The notes: generated by a model not told the origin, from the sequence alone. DNA of 43,410 bases from an uncultured Oscillospiraceae bacterium (GCA_934565775.1 CAKTIN010000005.1:1-43410), one strand, 5' to 3'; shown: positions 8,234 to 16,501, counted from the first letter of the stretch. A program made the numbers and translations.

Positions 8234-8860
8234 TCATGCCCCGCCCACAGAATAGAGGGCAAAAAACTGCCGGATATGCCGCCGGATCCGCTCCATTGTC
8301 TCTTCCTCCCGCTCCGGCTCCCGGTCGCAGAGGTTAATCCACACGGAGATCGGCAGGCAGAGCTGCGCCGCCAAGGTCTCAGGGTCGCCGCCGGCCAGCT
8401 TCCCCCGGCGGATCAGAAAGCGCACAAGGCCGGTGAAGTAATGCAGCACGTCCGTATAGTTCTGCTTGGTTTGCAGGGCGCTCAGCTCCGGGTTCCGGAA
8501 CTGCTCAACGGTCAGCATCTTCCGGGATTTGCGGATCCGGGGATTGTGGAGGATGTACCGCACCTGCCCCAGGATCATCTCCTCCGCCGTATCGGCGGTC
8601 AGGTCCCCCTTGTCCCGTGTAAAGGCGGGATCGTCCCAATCCCCCCGGGCAAAGAGGGAACGCCGGTTGTATTCCTCCAGCCCCTCCCGCACCAGCGCGT
8701 CCAGAATTTCCTGCTTGCTGCCGAAATGGCTGTACATGGACGCCTTGCGAATGCCCACCGCGTCTGCGATCTGGGCAATGGAGGTTGCCTCATAGCCCTG
8801 CACCGAAAACAGGTCCAGCGCCGCGTCCAGGATCGCCTGTCTGGTATTTCCCTTTTCCAT
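8234..8860 (-). CDS. TetR/AcrR-family transcriptional regulator
   Basis: 208 residues. N-terminal TetR helix-turn-helix: AILDAALDLFSVQGYEATSI, then IADAVGIRKASMYSHFGSKQ, a textbook recognition helix with the YxHFxSKxE motif. The remaining 150 residues are a helical ligand-binding and dimer domain with no motif that names the ligand. It has its own perfect promoter with a dyad operator between the boxes, so it represses itself. It lies just upstream of the marR-exporter operon on the same strand, but a terminator separates them, so control of the exporter by this protein is possible but not shown. Confidence 0.93.
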   Translation of the reverse strand: MEKGNTRQAILDAALDLFSVQGYEATSIAQIADAVGIRKASMYSHFGSKQEILDALVREGLEEYNRRSLFARGDWDDPAFTRDKGDLTADTAEEMILGQVRYILHNPRIRKSRKMLTVEQFRNPELSALQTKQNYTDVLHYFTGLVRFLIRRGKLAGGDPETLAAQLCLPISVWINLCDREPEREEETMERIRRHIRQFFALYSVGGA

Positions 8861-8899
8861 CCCGCTCTCCGCTCCCTACCTATCAAATGGATTGCTCCT

Positions 8900-8928
8900 A
8901 TTATAACGACCGAACGTTAGTATGTCAA
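8900..8928 (-). promoter_or_regulatory. Consensus promoter of tetR
   Basis: Minus strand TTGACA (8928-8923), 17 bases, TATAAT (8905-8900). The -35 box overlaps the stop codon of the upstream acetyltransferase gene. Confidence 0.92.
8904..8919. promoter_or_regulatory. TetR operator dyad
   Basis: TAACG - ACCGAA - CGTTA, perfect 5-base arms, with an internal CGNNCG-like core typical of TetR-family operators. It lies between the -35 and -10 boxes, so a bound repressor would block polymerase. Confidence 0.75.
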
Positions 8929-9455
8929 CCGGCTTCCTCCCGCCGCTCCCACGCTCCCCGGCTGATCCCGTAGACCGCCGTCCGCTCCTTCTCGCCGTCG
9001 ATGAATTCCCCCAGCCGCGTCATGCCCATCGCCCGGGCCGTGGTGGAGGACGGGGTATTGGCCTGCTTCATATAGGCGTACACCATGCCGAAGGTCGTAT
9101 GGGTAAAGGTCCAGTCCCGGACGGCCCGGGCTGCCTCTCTGGCATAGCCCCGGCGCTGATGTGCCTTTGCAATGTGATAGCCGATCTCCGGCAGGATTGT
9201 CCCGTTGATGTTCTGCATGGTCAGCCCGCAGTCGCCGATCATCTCTCCCGTGGCGCGCAGGCAGACCGCCCAGAGGCCGAAGCCAAAAACCCGGTAGCGC
9301 TCGCTGTTTTTTGCAATCCAGTTTCGGACCCGGCCCTCGTCAAAGGTATAGGGGTAGTGCTGCATGATGTCGGAATCCGCGAGCACAGTGTACAGGGCGT
9401 CAAAGTCCCCCGGCGTCATCTCCCGCAGAAGCAGGCGCTGTGTTTCCAATTTCAT
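8925..9455 (-). CDS. GNAT N-acetyltransferase (RimJ/RimL type)
   Basis: 176 residues. Opens with MKLETQRLLLREMTPGDFDAL, the hallmark start of the RimJ/RimL acetyltransferase group. The acetyl-CoA-binding segment is EIGYHIAKAHQRRGYAREAA, matching the Q/RxxGxG/A loop, followed by VYAYMKQANTPSSTTARAMGM, where the family usually has an N-x-A-S-x-x-x-x-x-K-x-GF helix. GAGGAGAG lies upstream of the ATG. Acetylates an amine of a protein or small molecule; the acceptor is unknown. The gene stands alone and its last codons contain the tetR -35 box. Confidence 0.9.
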   Translation of the reverse strand: MKLETQRLLLREMTPGDFDALYTVLADSDIMQHYPYTFDEGRVRNWIAKNSERYRVFGFGLWAVCLRATGEMIGDCGLTMQNINGTILPEIGYHIAKAHQRRGYAREAARAVRDWTFTHTTFGMVYAYMKQANTPSSTTARAMGMTRLGEFIDGEKERTAVYGISRGAWERREEAG

Positions 9456-9513
9456 CTCAAAGAGTCTCTCCTCTCTGCGCGGGCCGCTTTTCGTCCCGGG
9501 AATAAAAATGAAA

Positions 9514-9552
9514 AGAAAAAGCCAGAAATCCCGAGGAATTTCTGGCTTTTTT
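9514..9552 (-). terminator. Terminator of the rplM-rpsI operon
   Basis: Stem AAAAAGCCAGAAAT / ATTTCTGGCTTTTT; it is flanked by A- and T-runs on both sides, so it can work in both directions. Confidence 0.92.
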
Positions 9553-9569
9553 GTACACTGGATAAGAAC

Positions 9570-9974
9570 TCAGCGCTTGCTGAACTGCGGAGCCCGACGG
9601 GCGGCTTTGAGGCCGTACTTCTTTCTCTCCTTCATTCTGGGGTCGCGGGTCAGGAAACCGGCAGCCTTCAGAGTGGGGCGGAACTCGCCGTTCACAGTCA
9701 GCAGAGCCCGGGAAATGCCATGACGGATGGCGCCGGCCTGGCCGGAAACGCCGCCGCCGGCGACGGTGCAGACCACGTCCACCTTGCCCAGGGTATCGGT
9801 GGAGACCAGGGGCTGCCGGACGATGAGCTTCAGGGTGTCCAGGCCGAAGTAATCGTCGATGTCACGGCCGTTGATAATGATGGAGCCGGTGCCGTTCTCA
9901 TACACACGGACTCTGGCCACGGAGCTCTTCCGGCGGCCGGTGCCGTAATAATACTTTTTCTTGCTCTCGTACAT
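9570..9974 (-). CDS. rpsI: 30S ribosomal protein S9
   Basis: 134 residues, full length. Characteristic segments: [15 protein letters not shown] near the start, [22 protein letters not shown] in the middle, and the C-terminal tail [24 protein letters not shown] ending in the invariant SKR that reaches the ribosomal P site. It follows rplM by 17 bases, the conserved rplM-rpsI pair of bacteria. Ends with a strong terminator. Confidence 0.99.
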   Translation of the reverse strand: MYESKKKYYYGTGRRKSSVARVRVYENGTGSIIINGRDIDDYFGLDTLKLIVRQPLVSTDTLGKVDVVCTVAGGGVSGQAGAIRHGISRALLTVNGEFRPTLKAAGFLTRDPRMKERKKYGLKAARRAPQFSKR

Positions 9975-9991
9975 AGTCGCTTACCTCCAAA

Positions 9992-10423
9992 TTAGTCCAG
10001 GGTCCAGACTTCGGGCTTCTGGGCGGCGTTGTTGTGCTCCGCGCCCTTGTACAGCTTCAGGCGGGTCAGAGCGGTACGGCCCAGGGTGTTCTTGGGCAGC
10101 ATGCCCTTGACGGCCAGCTCCATGGCGAAGTCAGAGCGGGACTCCATGAGCAGACGGTACTTCGTCTCCTTCAGGCCGCCGATCCAGCCGGAAACCCGGC
10201 GATACATCTTCTGCTCGCCCTTCTTGCCGGTGAGGATCGCCTTATCGGTGTTGACAATGATGACATAGTCGCCGCAGTCAACGTTGGGAGTAAAATCGAC
10301 CTTGTGCTTGCCGCGCAGCAGATTGGCGGCCACAACGGCGGTACGGCCCAGGGGCTTCCCGGCCGCGTCGAGAACGTACCACTTGCGCTGTACGGTCTCC
10401 TTCTTGGCTAAAGTAGTGGACAT
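9992..10423 (-). CDS. rplM: 50S ribosomal protein L13
   Basis: 143 residues from ATG at 10423, which has GGAGGA 8 bases upstream; an upstream GTG-like extension to 10501 would run through the leader and is rejected. Conserved L13 features: KWYVLDAAGKPLGRTAVVAANLLRGKHK at the N-terminus, CGDYVIIVNTDKAILTGKK, and the AVKGMLPKNTLGR segment. It is the first gene of the rplM-rpsI operon. A promoter and a structured leader of about 80 bases precede it, as is usual for autoregulated L13 operons in Firmicutes. Confidence 0.99.
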   Translation of the reverse strand: MSTTLAKKETVQRKWYVLDAAGKPLGRTAVVAANLLRGKHKVDFTPNVDCGDYVIIVNTDKAILTGKKGEQKMYRRVSGWIGGLKETKYRLLMESRSDFAMELAVKGMLPKNTLGRTALTRLKLYKGAEHNNAAQKPEVWTLD

Positions 10424-10460
10424 TATTTTTTCCTCCGAATGGTAAAAATAAAATAATTTT

Positions 10461-10489
10461 TTGACAAATTCAGGCGCGCGGGGTACAAT
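10461..10489 (+). promoter_or_regulatory. Promoter for the ttcA-like gene, overlapping the rplM leader
   Basis: Plus strand TTGACA (10461-10466), 17 bases, TACAAT (10484-10489). It faces right toward the gene at 10675, inside the DNA that encodes the rplM leader. Confidence 0.75.
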
Positions 10490-10505
10490 ATCCTTACGCA
10501 CGCCT
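10472..10505 (-). promoter_or_regulatory. Candidate L13 leader hairpin
   Basis: On the minus-strand transcript AGGCGTGCG pairs with CGCGCGCCT (9 bp, one G-U) around a 16-base loop, right at the predicted 5' end of the rplM mRNA. Position and size fit the L13 leader class known from Firmicutes; assignment is inference. Confidence 0.5.
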
Positions 10506-10509
10506 GTTC

Positions 10510-10539
10510 TTTATACCACATCCGCGCGGTCTTTGTCAA
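10510..10539 (-). promoter_or_regulatory. Promoter of rplM-rpsI
   Basis: Minus strand TTGACA (10539-10534), 18 bases, TATAAA (10515-10510). Confidence 0.85.
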
Positions 10540-10674
10540 TAGGATTTTTCAAGAAAATCATTTCCGCCGGAGAGAACTCTCGGATTCTCTTGAATTCTCC
10601 CTCCAGCTCTCTGATTCTCGCTTTCAATTTTTCGCCCGGCTTGTCCGGTCCGGGCCGCTTTTAGGAGGAAAACC

Positions 10675-11424
10675 ATGCAAAAGCTCGTGGGTCTGGTGCG
10701 CCGCTGCGTCCAGGATTATGAAATGATCGTCCCCGGGGACCGGGTGGCCGTGGGCATTTCCGGGGGGAAGGACTCTCTGGCGCTGCTGACGCTGCTGGCC
10801 ACCCTGCGGGACTACGATCCGGAGAAGTTCACCCTGGACGCCATTACCATTGATATGGGCCTGGGCATGGACTACACCCGGGTGGAGGAAATGTGCCGGG
10901 ATCTGGGGGTGCGCTACACCCGGATCTCCACGGAGATCGGTCCGATTATTTTTGACTACCGCAAGGAGAAGAACCCCTGCTCCCTGTGCGCAAAAATGCG
11001 CCGGGGCGCCCTGAACCAGGCCGTCCGGGACCTGGGCTGCAACAAGGTCGCCCTGGGGCACCACTATGACGACGCGGTGGAGACCTTCCTGATGAGCCTG
11101 CTCTTCGAGGGGCGCATCAGCTGCTTCCAGCCGGTGACGGAGTTGGACCGCAGCGGGGTGACCCAGATCCGCCCCATGCTGTATATCCACGAAAAGACCC
11201 TGGCCCACTTTGCCCAGCAGCAGCACCTGCCGGTGCTGGAAAACCGCTGCCCGGCGGACAAGCACACCAAGCGGGCCGAGGTCAAGGACCTGATCTTTGC
11301 GCTCAGCAAAACCTACCCCGCTCTGAAGGAGCGGATCTTCGGCGCCATACAGCGCTACCCGCTCCCGGCCTGGGAGCCCAAGGGGCCCTATAAGCGCCCC
11401 CGGGACGAAGGCGGCGAGGATTGA
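10675..11424 (+). CDS. TtcA-family tRNA thiolase (PP-loop ATPase)
   Basis: 249 residues after TTAGGAGGAAAACC. N-terminal PP-loop VGISGGKDS binds and adenylates with ATP. The PCSLCAKMRRG segment gives the CxxC pair and NRCPADKHTKR gives a third Cys, the pattern by which TtcA holds its 4Fe-4S cluster. E. coli TtcA makes 2-thiocytidine at position 32 of tRNA. The LGHHYDDAVETFLMSLLFEGR segment is typical of the TtcA/TilS branch. Somewhat shorter than E. coli TtcA, so the target base should be treated as probable, not certain. A plus-strand promoter at 10461 is the likely driver; an AU-flanked 6-bp hairpin at 10634-10655 lies in the leader. Confidence 0.88.
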   Translation: MQKLVGLVRRCVQDYEMIVPGDRVAVGISGGKDSLALLTLLATLRDYDPEKFTLDAITIDMGLGMDYTRVEEMCRDLGVRYTRISTEIGPIIFDYRKEKNPCSLCAKMRRGALNQAVRDLGCNKVALGHHYDDAVETFLMSLLFEGRISCFQPVTELDRSGVTQIRPMLYIHEKTLAHFAQQQHLPVLENRCPADKHTKRAEVKDLIFALSKTYPALKERIFGAIQRYPLPAWEPKGPYKRPRDEGGED

Positions 11425-11494
11425 CCGGAGAAGGCCGTTCTCTGCATAAAAAGTCCCAGCTTTTGATCTATTTCTGCCTTTTGGAGGAAATTTT

Positions 11495-13453
11495 ATGCTA
11501 GATTTTATTCGAATCGCCTGCATCAGCCCCAGGGTCAGCCTGGGCGCGCCCCTGGAAAACGCCGAGACGGTCCGCAAGGAGGCCGCCGCCGCTGCGGAGC
11601 AGGGGGCGGATCTGGCCGTGTTCCCGGAGCTGTGCCTGTCGGGCTATGCCTGCGGGGACCTGTTCTTCCAGCAGACCCTTCTGGAGGGGGCGAAGGAGGC
11701 CCTGGCCCGGGTGGCCCGGCAGACTGCCGCCCTGCCCTGCGCCCTTGCCGTGGGGCTGCCCCTGGCTCTGGAGGGCAAGCTGCTGAACTGCGGGGCTCTG
11801 CTTCTGGGCGGCCGGGTGCTGGGGCTGGTCCCCAAGACCTTCCTGCCCAATTACAATGAATTTTACGAGGCCCGGTGGTTCGCCTCCTCCGGAGATCTGA
11901 CCGCCCAGAGCCTCTCCAGCGCGGAGCTGGGGCTGGAGGGTGCGCCCTATGAGGTCCCCATCGGCCGGAATCTGATCTTTGACCTGGGGCAGGTCCGGGT
12001 GGGGCTGGAGCTCTGCGAGGACCTGTGGGCCCCGCTGCCCCCCAGCACCTATCTGGCCCTGGCCGGGGTGGAGGTCCTGCTGAACCTCTCCGCCAGCAAC
12101 GAAACTATCGGCAAGGGCGCCTATCGCAAGTCCCTGGTGAGCCAGCAGTCCGCCCGGTGCCTGTGCGCCTACGCCTACGCCTCCGCCGGAGCCGGGGAGT
12201 CCACCACGGACGTGGTGTACTCCGGGGCCTGCCTGATCTATGAGAACGGCGCCTGCCTGGGGCAGACCCCCCAGGGCGTGGGCCGGGAGGGCCGGGTGCT
12301 GGCGGACGTGGACCTGGGCCGTCTCCGGGCGGACCGGCTGAAGAGCACCACCTACCGGGACTGCGCCGCCCTGTATCCCCGGGAGCCCGGGGCCCGGGTG
12401 GTGCGCGCGCCGATGGCCCTGCGCTCCGACGGAAGCCTGTATCCCCTGCGGAAGCTGCCCTTTGTCCCTGCGGATCAAGCCGGGCGGCTGGCCCGGTGCC
12501 GGGAGATCTTTGAGATGCAGGTGGCGGGCCTGGCCCGGCGGCTGGAGCTGCTGGGGACCCGGGCGGTCATCGGCGTTTCCGGCGGGCTGGACAGCACCCT
12601 GGCCCTGCTGGTGGCGGCGGAGGCCATGCGCCGCCTGGGCCGCCCCACCTCCGAGGTGGTGGGGGTGACCATGCCCTGCTACGGCACCACGGACCGCACC
12701 CACCGCAACGCTCTGGACCTGATGGCCGCTCTGGGCGTGACCGCCCACGAGATCCCCGTGGGGGACGCGGTGGCCCTGCATTTCCGGGATATTGGCCACG
12801 ACCCCGCCATTCTGGACGGGACCTATGAAAATTCCCAGGCCCGGGAGCGCACCCAGGTGCTCATGGACTACGCCTCCCAGGTGGGAGGCATCGTGGTGGG
12901 CACCGGGGACCTGAGCGAGCTGGCCCTGGGCTGGTGCACCTACAACGGCGACCATATGAGTATGTACGGCGTAAACGCCTCCATCCCCAAGACCCTGGTG
13001 CGGTGGATGATCGACGCCATCGCCCGGGAGGGTCTGTTCCCCGGGAGCGAGGACACCCTCCGGGACATTCTGGACACCCCCATCAGCCCGGAGCTTCTGC
13101 CCCCGGACGCGGCGGGAAAGATCGCCCAGGTCACGGAGGATCTGGTGGGGCCCTATGCTCTGCACGACTTCTTCCTGTACCATATGCTGCGCTTCGGCTT
13201 TGGGCCGGAGAAGCTGTACGCCCTGGCCTGCCGGGCCTTCCGGGAGGACTTCGACGAAAAGACCGTGCTGAAATGGCTCCGGGCCTTCTGCCGCCGGTTC
13301 TTCAACCAGCAGTACAAGCGCAGCTGTCTGCCCGACGGGGTGAAGGTGGGCTCCGTATGCCTGAGTCCCCGGGGGGACTGGCGGATGCCCAGCGACGCCT
13401 GCTGGGCGGACTGGAGGGTCCGGCTGGACCGATTGGAGGCGGACCATGTTTGA
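11495..13453 (+). CDS. nadE: Glutamine-dependent NAD+ synthase
   Basis: 652 residues with both parts of the long-form enzyme. The N-terminal nitrilase-type glutaminase has the Glu-Lys-Cys triad in FPELCLSGY, LVPKTFLPN and GLELCEDLW. The C-terminal synthetase has the PP-loop GVSGGLDSTLAL and later GTGDLSELALGWCTYNGDHMS. It converts deamido-NAD with glutamine and ATP to NAD+, the last step of NAD synthesis; ammonia passes between the two sites. The size matches long-form bacterial enzymes. GGAGG lies 8 bases before the ATG, and the stop overlaps the next gene by 8 bases. Confidence 0.97.
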   Translation: MLDFIRIACISPRVSLGAPLENAETVRKEAAAAAEQGADLAVFPELCLSGYACGDLFFQQTLLEGAKEALARVARQTAALPCALAVGLPLALEGKLLNCGALLLGGRVLGLVPKTFLPNYNEFYEARWFASSGDLTAQSLSSAELGLEGAPYEVPIGRNLIFDLGQVRVGLELCEDLWAPLPPSTYLALAGVEVLLNLSASNETIGKGAYRKSLVSQQSARCLCAYAYASAGAGESTTDVVYSGACLIYENGACLGQTPQGVGREGRVLADVDLGRLRADRLKSTTYRDCAALYPREPGARVVRAPMALRSDGSLYPLRKLPFVPADQAGRLARCREIFEMQVAGLARRLELLGTRAVIGVSGGLDSTLALLVAAEAMRRLGRPTSEVVGVTMPCYGTTDRTHRNALDLMAALGVTAHEIPVGDAVALHFRDIGHDPAILDGTYENSQARERTQVLMDYASQVGGIVVGTGDLSELALGWCTYNGDHMSMYGVNASIPKTLVRWMIDAIAREGLFPGSEDTLRDILDTPISPELLPPDAAGKIAQVTEDLVGPYALHDFFLYHMLRFGFGPEKLYALACRAFREDFDEKTVLKWLRAFCRRFFNQQYKRSCLPDGVKVGSVCLSPRGDWRMPSDACWADWRVRLDRLEADHV

Positions 13454-14093
13454 GGGATACCGGCCGGAGACCCTGGACTTTCTCTGGGGCATCCGCATGA
13501 ACAACAGCCGGGAGTGGTTCCTGCCCCATAAGGGCGACTACACCCGCTATCTTTACGAGCCCACCAAGGCCCTGGCCCAGGAGGTCTTTCAGCCCTTCCT
13601 GGAGGTGCCGGGGCTGGAGCTGAAGGTCAGCCGCATTTACCGGGACGCCCGGCTGCACCACCCGCTGCCCTATAAGGAGAGCCTGTGGTTCTGCATCCGC
13701 CGGGAGGTGGACAGCTGGAGCGAGCACCCTGCCCTGTTTTTTGAGATCAACCCCGAGGGCGCGTCCTACGGCTTTACCCTGTGGCGTCCCCGCCCGGGGA
13801 CCATGGAGGCCTTCCGACAGGCGCTGTTGGCCCGGCCGGAGGCGTTCCTCTCCCTTCTGGAAAAGACCCAGGCGGCTGCGGGTCTGCCCATTACCGCAGA
13901 GTACTACAAGCGGGAGAAGCCCTGCCCGGATCCCCGGGTGGCGGCCTATTACAATTGGAAGGCGGACGTGTCCTGCATCCTGCGGGAGCCCGTGGGCCCC
14001 GGCCTGTTTGAGCCGGAGCTGAGCGGCCGGGTCCGGCGCTTTCTCACCGCCCTGCTGCCCTGGAACGAGTATTGGCAGGGGATCGCCGACTGA
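13446..14093 (+). CDS. DUF2461 family protein
   Basis: 215 residues, starting inside the last codons of nadE. The pattern F..LRxNNxREWFxxHK (here LWGIRMNNSREWFLPHKGDY), then KVSRIYRDARLHHPLPYKESLWF and a C-terminal YYKREKPCPDP matches DUF2461, a family of about 210-225 residues found widely in bacteria. Function not established. No signal peptide or membrane segment, so cytosolic. The 8-base overlap points to co-translation with nadE. Confidence 0.85.
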   Translation: MFEGYRPETLDFLWGIRMNNSREWFLPHKGDYTRYLYEPTKALAQEVFQPFLEVPGLELKVSRIYRDARLHHPLPYKESLWFCIRREVDSWSEHPALFFEINPEGASYGFTLWRPRPGTMEAFRQALLARPEAFLSLLEKTQAAAGLPITAEYYKREKPCPDPRVAAYYNWKADVSCILREPVGPGLFEPELSGRVRRFLTALLPWNEYWQGIAD

Positions 14094-14138
14094 CGGTCCC
14101 CCAGTGCGCTATTTTACACGAATCATGGAGGACCGACT

Positions 14139-14831
14139 ATGTACTGCGTCAAATGCGGCGTGAAGCTGGCGGACAGCGAGACCCGCTGCCCCCTGTGCGG
14201 CACCGCCGTCTATCATCCCGATCTGACCCGCCCGGAGGCGGAGCCCCCCTATCCCCCCTTTCAGGGCCGGGAATACATCCCCAACCCCAGCAGCTGGCGG
14301 CTGGTGGGCACCCTGGGGGCGCTGCTGGCCGCCGTGCTGTGCATCGTGGTGAATATCACTACGGCGGGCCGGGTCACCTGGGCGGGCTTTGTCGCCGGGG
14401 GGATCGGCCTGGGCTATCTGCTGTTCCTGATGCCCGGGATGTTCGACAAGCCCCTGCCGGAGGTGCTGCTGCCCCTGGATCTGGCGGGGCTGCTGGGGTA
14501 TCTGCTGTACATCGATCTGAAAACCGGCGGCCGGTGGTTTCTTTCCTTCGCCTTCCCGGTGGTGGGCATTCTGGGCCTGCTGCTTATAACCGTGGTGGTC
14601 CTGTGCCGCCACCTGCACCGGGGGCGGCTGTTCGTATTTGCCGGAGCCTTTTTCTTCCTGTCCGGCTTTATGATGCTGTTGGAGCTGTTTCAGGTCATTA
14701 CCTTCGGCGGCAAAATGTTCCGCTGGAGCCTGTATCCCACCGGGGCCCTGGGGGCCATCGCCGTTTTTCTCCTGGTCGCGGCCCTTGTGCGCCCCCTCCG
14801 GGAGGCCTTGCAGCGGAAATTCTTCCTGTAG
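14139..14831 (+). CDS. Zinc-ribbon membrane protein (DUF6320-like)
   Basis: 230 residues. Starts with a zinc ribbon, YCVKCGVKLADSETRCPLCGT (CxxC-x12-CxxC within the first 21 residues), a Pro-rich linker, then six hydrophobic helices from about residue 52 to 220. This layout, a cytosolic ribbon on a six-helix membrane domain, is that of DUF6320-type proteins in Firmicutes. The role is unknown. The ribbon may sense or bind a partner. It lies 9 bases before rlmD and 45 after the DUF2461 gene, in what looks like one plus-strand unit. Confidence 0.75.
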   Translation: MYCVKCGVKLADSETRCPLCGTAVYHPDLTRPEAEPPYPPFQGREYIPNPSSWRLVGTLGALLAAVLCIVVNITTAGRVTWAGFVAGGIGLGYLLFLMPGMFDKPLPEVLLPLDLAGLLGYLLYIDLKTGGRWFLSFAFPVVGILGLLLITVVVLCRHLHRGRLFVFAGAFFFLSGFMMLLELFQVITFGGKMFRWSLYPTGALGAIAVFLLVAALVRPLREALQRKFFL

Positions 14832-14840
14832 GAGCTTGCT

Positions 14841-16271
14841 ATGCTGGTAAAAAATCAAGTTTATGAGGCGGAGATCACCGACTACACCGCCGAGGGCCAG
14901 GGCGTAGCCAAGATCGAGGGCTGCGCCGTGTTCCTCCCCAACGCCATTGTGGGAGAGCGGTGCCGGGTGCGCATCGAGAAGGTGGGCAAGACCTGGGCGG
15001 CGGGGAAAATGACCCTGCTGCTGGAGCGGTCGCCCCACCGGATCAACCGGACCTGCCCCGTAGGCAAGCTCTGCGGCGGCTGCGACTTTCAGCACATGGA
15101 TTATGAAGAGGAGCTGCGCCTGAAGGCCCGGCGGGTGTGCCAGGCCCTGAACCGGCTGGCCGGAGAGCGGCTGGAGGCCGTGCCCATAACCGGCAGCCCC
15201 GTGCAGACCAGCTACCGCAACAAGGCCCAGTACCCCCTCGCCCTGGAGAAGGGCCGGGCGGTGGCGGGCTTTTACCGGTCGGGGACCCATCAGGTCGTCC
15301 CCACGCCCCGGTGCGCCATTCTCATGCCCCAGGCGGACCAGGTGAAGGACGTGGTGCTGGATTTTGTCAATCAGTGCCGGGTCCCCGTCTATGACGAGAT
15401 CACGGGCAAGGGCCTGCTGCGGCATCTTTACGTCCGCTGCGCCCCGGCCACCGGGGAGGTTCTGGTGTGCCTGGTGGCCAACGGCAATCGCCTGCCCCAT
15501 GCTCAGGAGCTGGCGGCGCTGCTCCGGCAGAAGGTCCCGGGCTACCGGACTCTGGTCCTGGCGGTGAACACCCGCCCGGGCAGCGCCATCCTGGGGACGG
15601 AGTTTCTGACTCTGGACGGACCGGGGTATATCGAGGACCTACTCTGCGACCAGCGCATCCGCCTGTCTCCCCGCTCCTTTTATCAGGTCCATCATGACCA
15701 GGCCGAGGCCCTGTACCGGGCGGCCATCGCCGCGGCGGGCATCACCCGGGCGGATACGGTTCTGGACCTGTACTGCGGGGCAGGGACCATTACCCTGGTC
15801 CTGGCCCAGGCGGCTGGAAAGGCCATCGGCGTGGAGATCGTTCCCCAGGCCGTGGAGGATGCCCGGGCCAACGCCGCCCGGAACGGGGCGGAAAATGTGG
15901 AATTTTACTGTGGGGACGCCGGGCAGGCGGCCCTGGAGCTGGAGGCCCGGGGGCTGCGCCCGGACGTGGTGGTAGTAGACCCGCCCCGGAAGGGGCTGTC
16001 CGGAGAGGCCATCGAGGCCATGGGCAAAATGGAGCCGAAGCGGATCGTCTACGTCTCCTGCGACCCGGCGACTCTGGCCCGGGACATAGCCCTGCTGAAG
16101 CCCCTGGGCTATGCCCTGGCCTCCGCTCAGGCCTTCGATCTCTTCCCCCGCTGCGCCCATGTGGAGACGGTTGTCTTGCTTTCCAAGGGTGAGATCGACT
16201 CGAAAAATATTCGGGTTGAGTTCTCTTTGGAAGATATGGATATGTCGGAGTTTCAGGACGGCGCAACCTAG
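14841..16271 (+). CDS. rlmD: 23S rRNA (uracil-C5)-methyltransferase RlmD with an unusual C-terminus
   Basis: 476 residues. N-terminal TRAM domain (residues 1-60), Fe-S cysteines in CPVGKLCGGCDFQH plus a fourth in TPRCAI, S-adenosylmethionine site VLDLYCGAGTITL, and catalytic YVSCDPATLARD near the end. It methylates a uridine of 23S rRNA (U1939-type) to 5-methyluridine. The family core ends at HVETVVLLS; here another 28 residues follow (starting KGEIDSKN, ending FQDGAT), encoded by DNA that becomes abruptly richer in A and T from about 16190. From memory, related proteins carry a longer tail after a similar segment, so this one appears cut short. The enzyme itself should be functional. Confidence 0.93.
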   Translation: MLVKNQVYEAEITDYTAEGQGVAKIEGCAVFLPNAIVGERCRVRIEKVGKTWAAGKMTLLLERSPHRINRTCPVGKLCGGCDFQHMDYEEELRLKARRVCQALNRLAGERLEAVPITGSPVQTSYRNKAQYPLALEKGRAVAGFYRSGTHQVVPTPRCAILMPQADQVKDVVLDFVNQCRVPVYDEITGKGLLRHLYVRCAPATGEVLVCLVANGNRLPHAQELAALLRQKVPGYRTLVLAVNTRPGSAILGTEFLTLDGPGYIEDLLCDQRIRLSPRSFYQVHHDQAEALYRAAIAAAGITRADTVLDLYCGAGTITLVLAQAAGKAIGVEIVPQAVEDARANAARNGAENVEFYCGDAGQAALELEARGLRPDVVVVDPPRKGLSGEAIEAMGKMEPKRIVYVSCDPATLARDIALLKPLGYALASAQAFDLFPRCAHVETVVLLSKGEIDSKNIRVEFSLEDMDMSEFQDGAT

Positions 16272-16364
16272 CGCCGATGGAGTATGCTGGACTGGTGGTA
16301 TCTGGGGAGATGGAGTGTTACCTGAAAGGTACTGTACTTCACGGAACGGAAGATTCGTTTGCCG

Positions 16365-16403
16365 AAAAGCCGACGTATTGTGATAAAGGATACATCGGCT
16401 TTT
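16365..16403 (+). terminator. Terminator-like hairpin after rlmD
   Basis: AAAAGCCGA(C)GTAT / ATAC(A)TCGGCTTTT, a 13-bp stem with one mismatch and an 11-base loop, about 95 bases after the rlmD stop. Confidence 0.65.
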
Positions 16404-16445
16404 CAAATATTCACTAACTACGACAGTTCCCAAATAATAATCAAC

Positions 16446-16479
16446 GCCCCCCAATCCTATAAAAGCAGGATTAGGGGGC
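16446..16479 (-). terminator. Terminator of the SDR/GcvT-like operon
   Basis: AGGATT(A)GGGGG against CCCCC(C)AATCCT, followed on the minus strand by GTTGATTATTATTT. It lies about 22 bases past the last SDR stop. Confidence 0.8.
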
Positions 16480-16501
16480 ATGCTTACTCTCACAAAAGCT
16501 T

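Noticed and set aside
10634..10660. Attenuator in the leader of the ttcA-like gene
   Set aside because: GCCCGG/CCGGGC stem is only 6 bp and is followed by just four T residues next to the ribosome site; too weak to call.
11498..13504. Long minus-strand frame opposite nadE
   Set aside because: Low-complexity Gly/His/Gln-rich translation opposite a clear NAD synthase; a GC-skew artefact.
16272..16501. Integrase or insertion sequence at the cluster edge
   Set aside because: No recombinase or transposase frame, and no clear terminal inverted repeats or target duplication could be found by eye.
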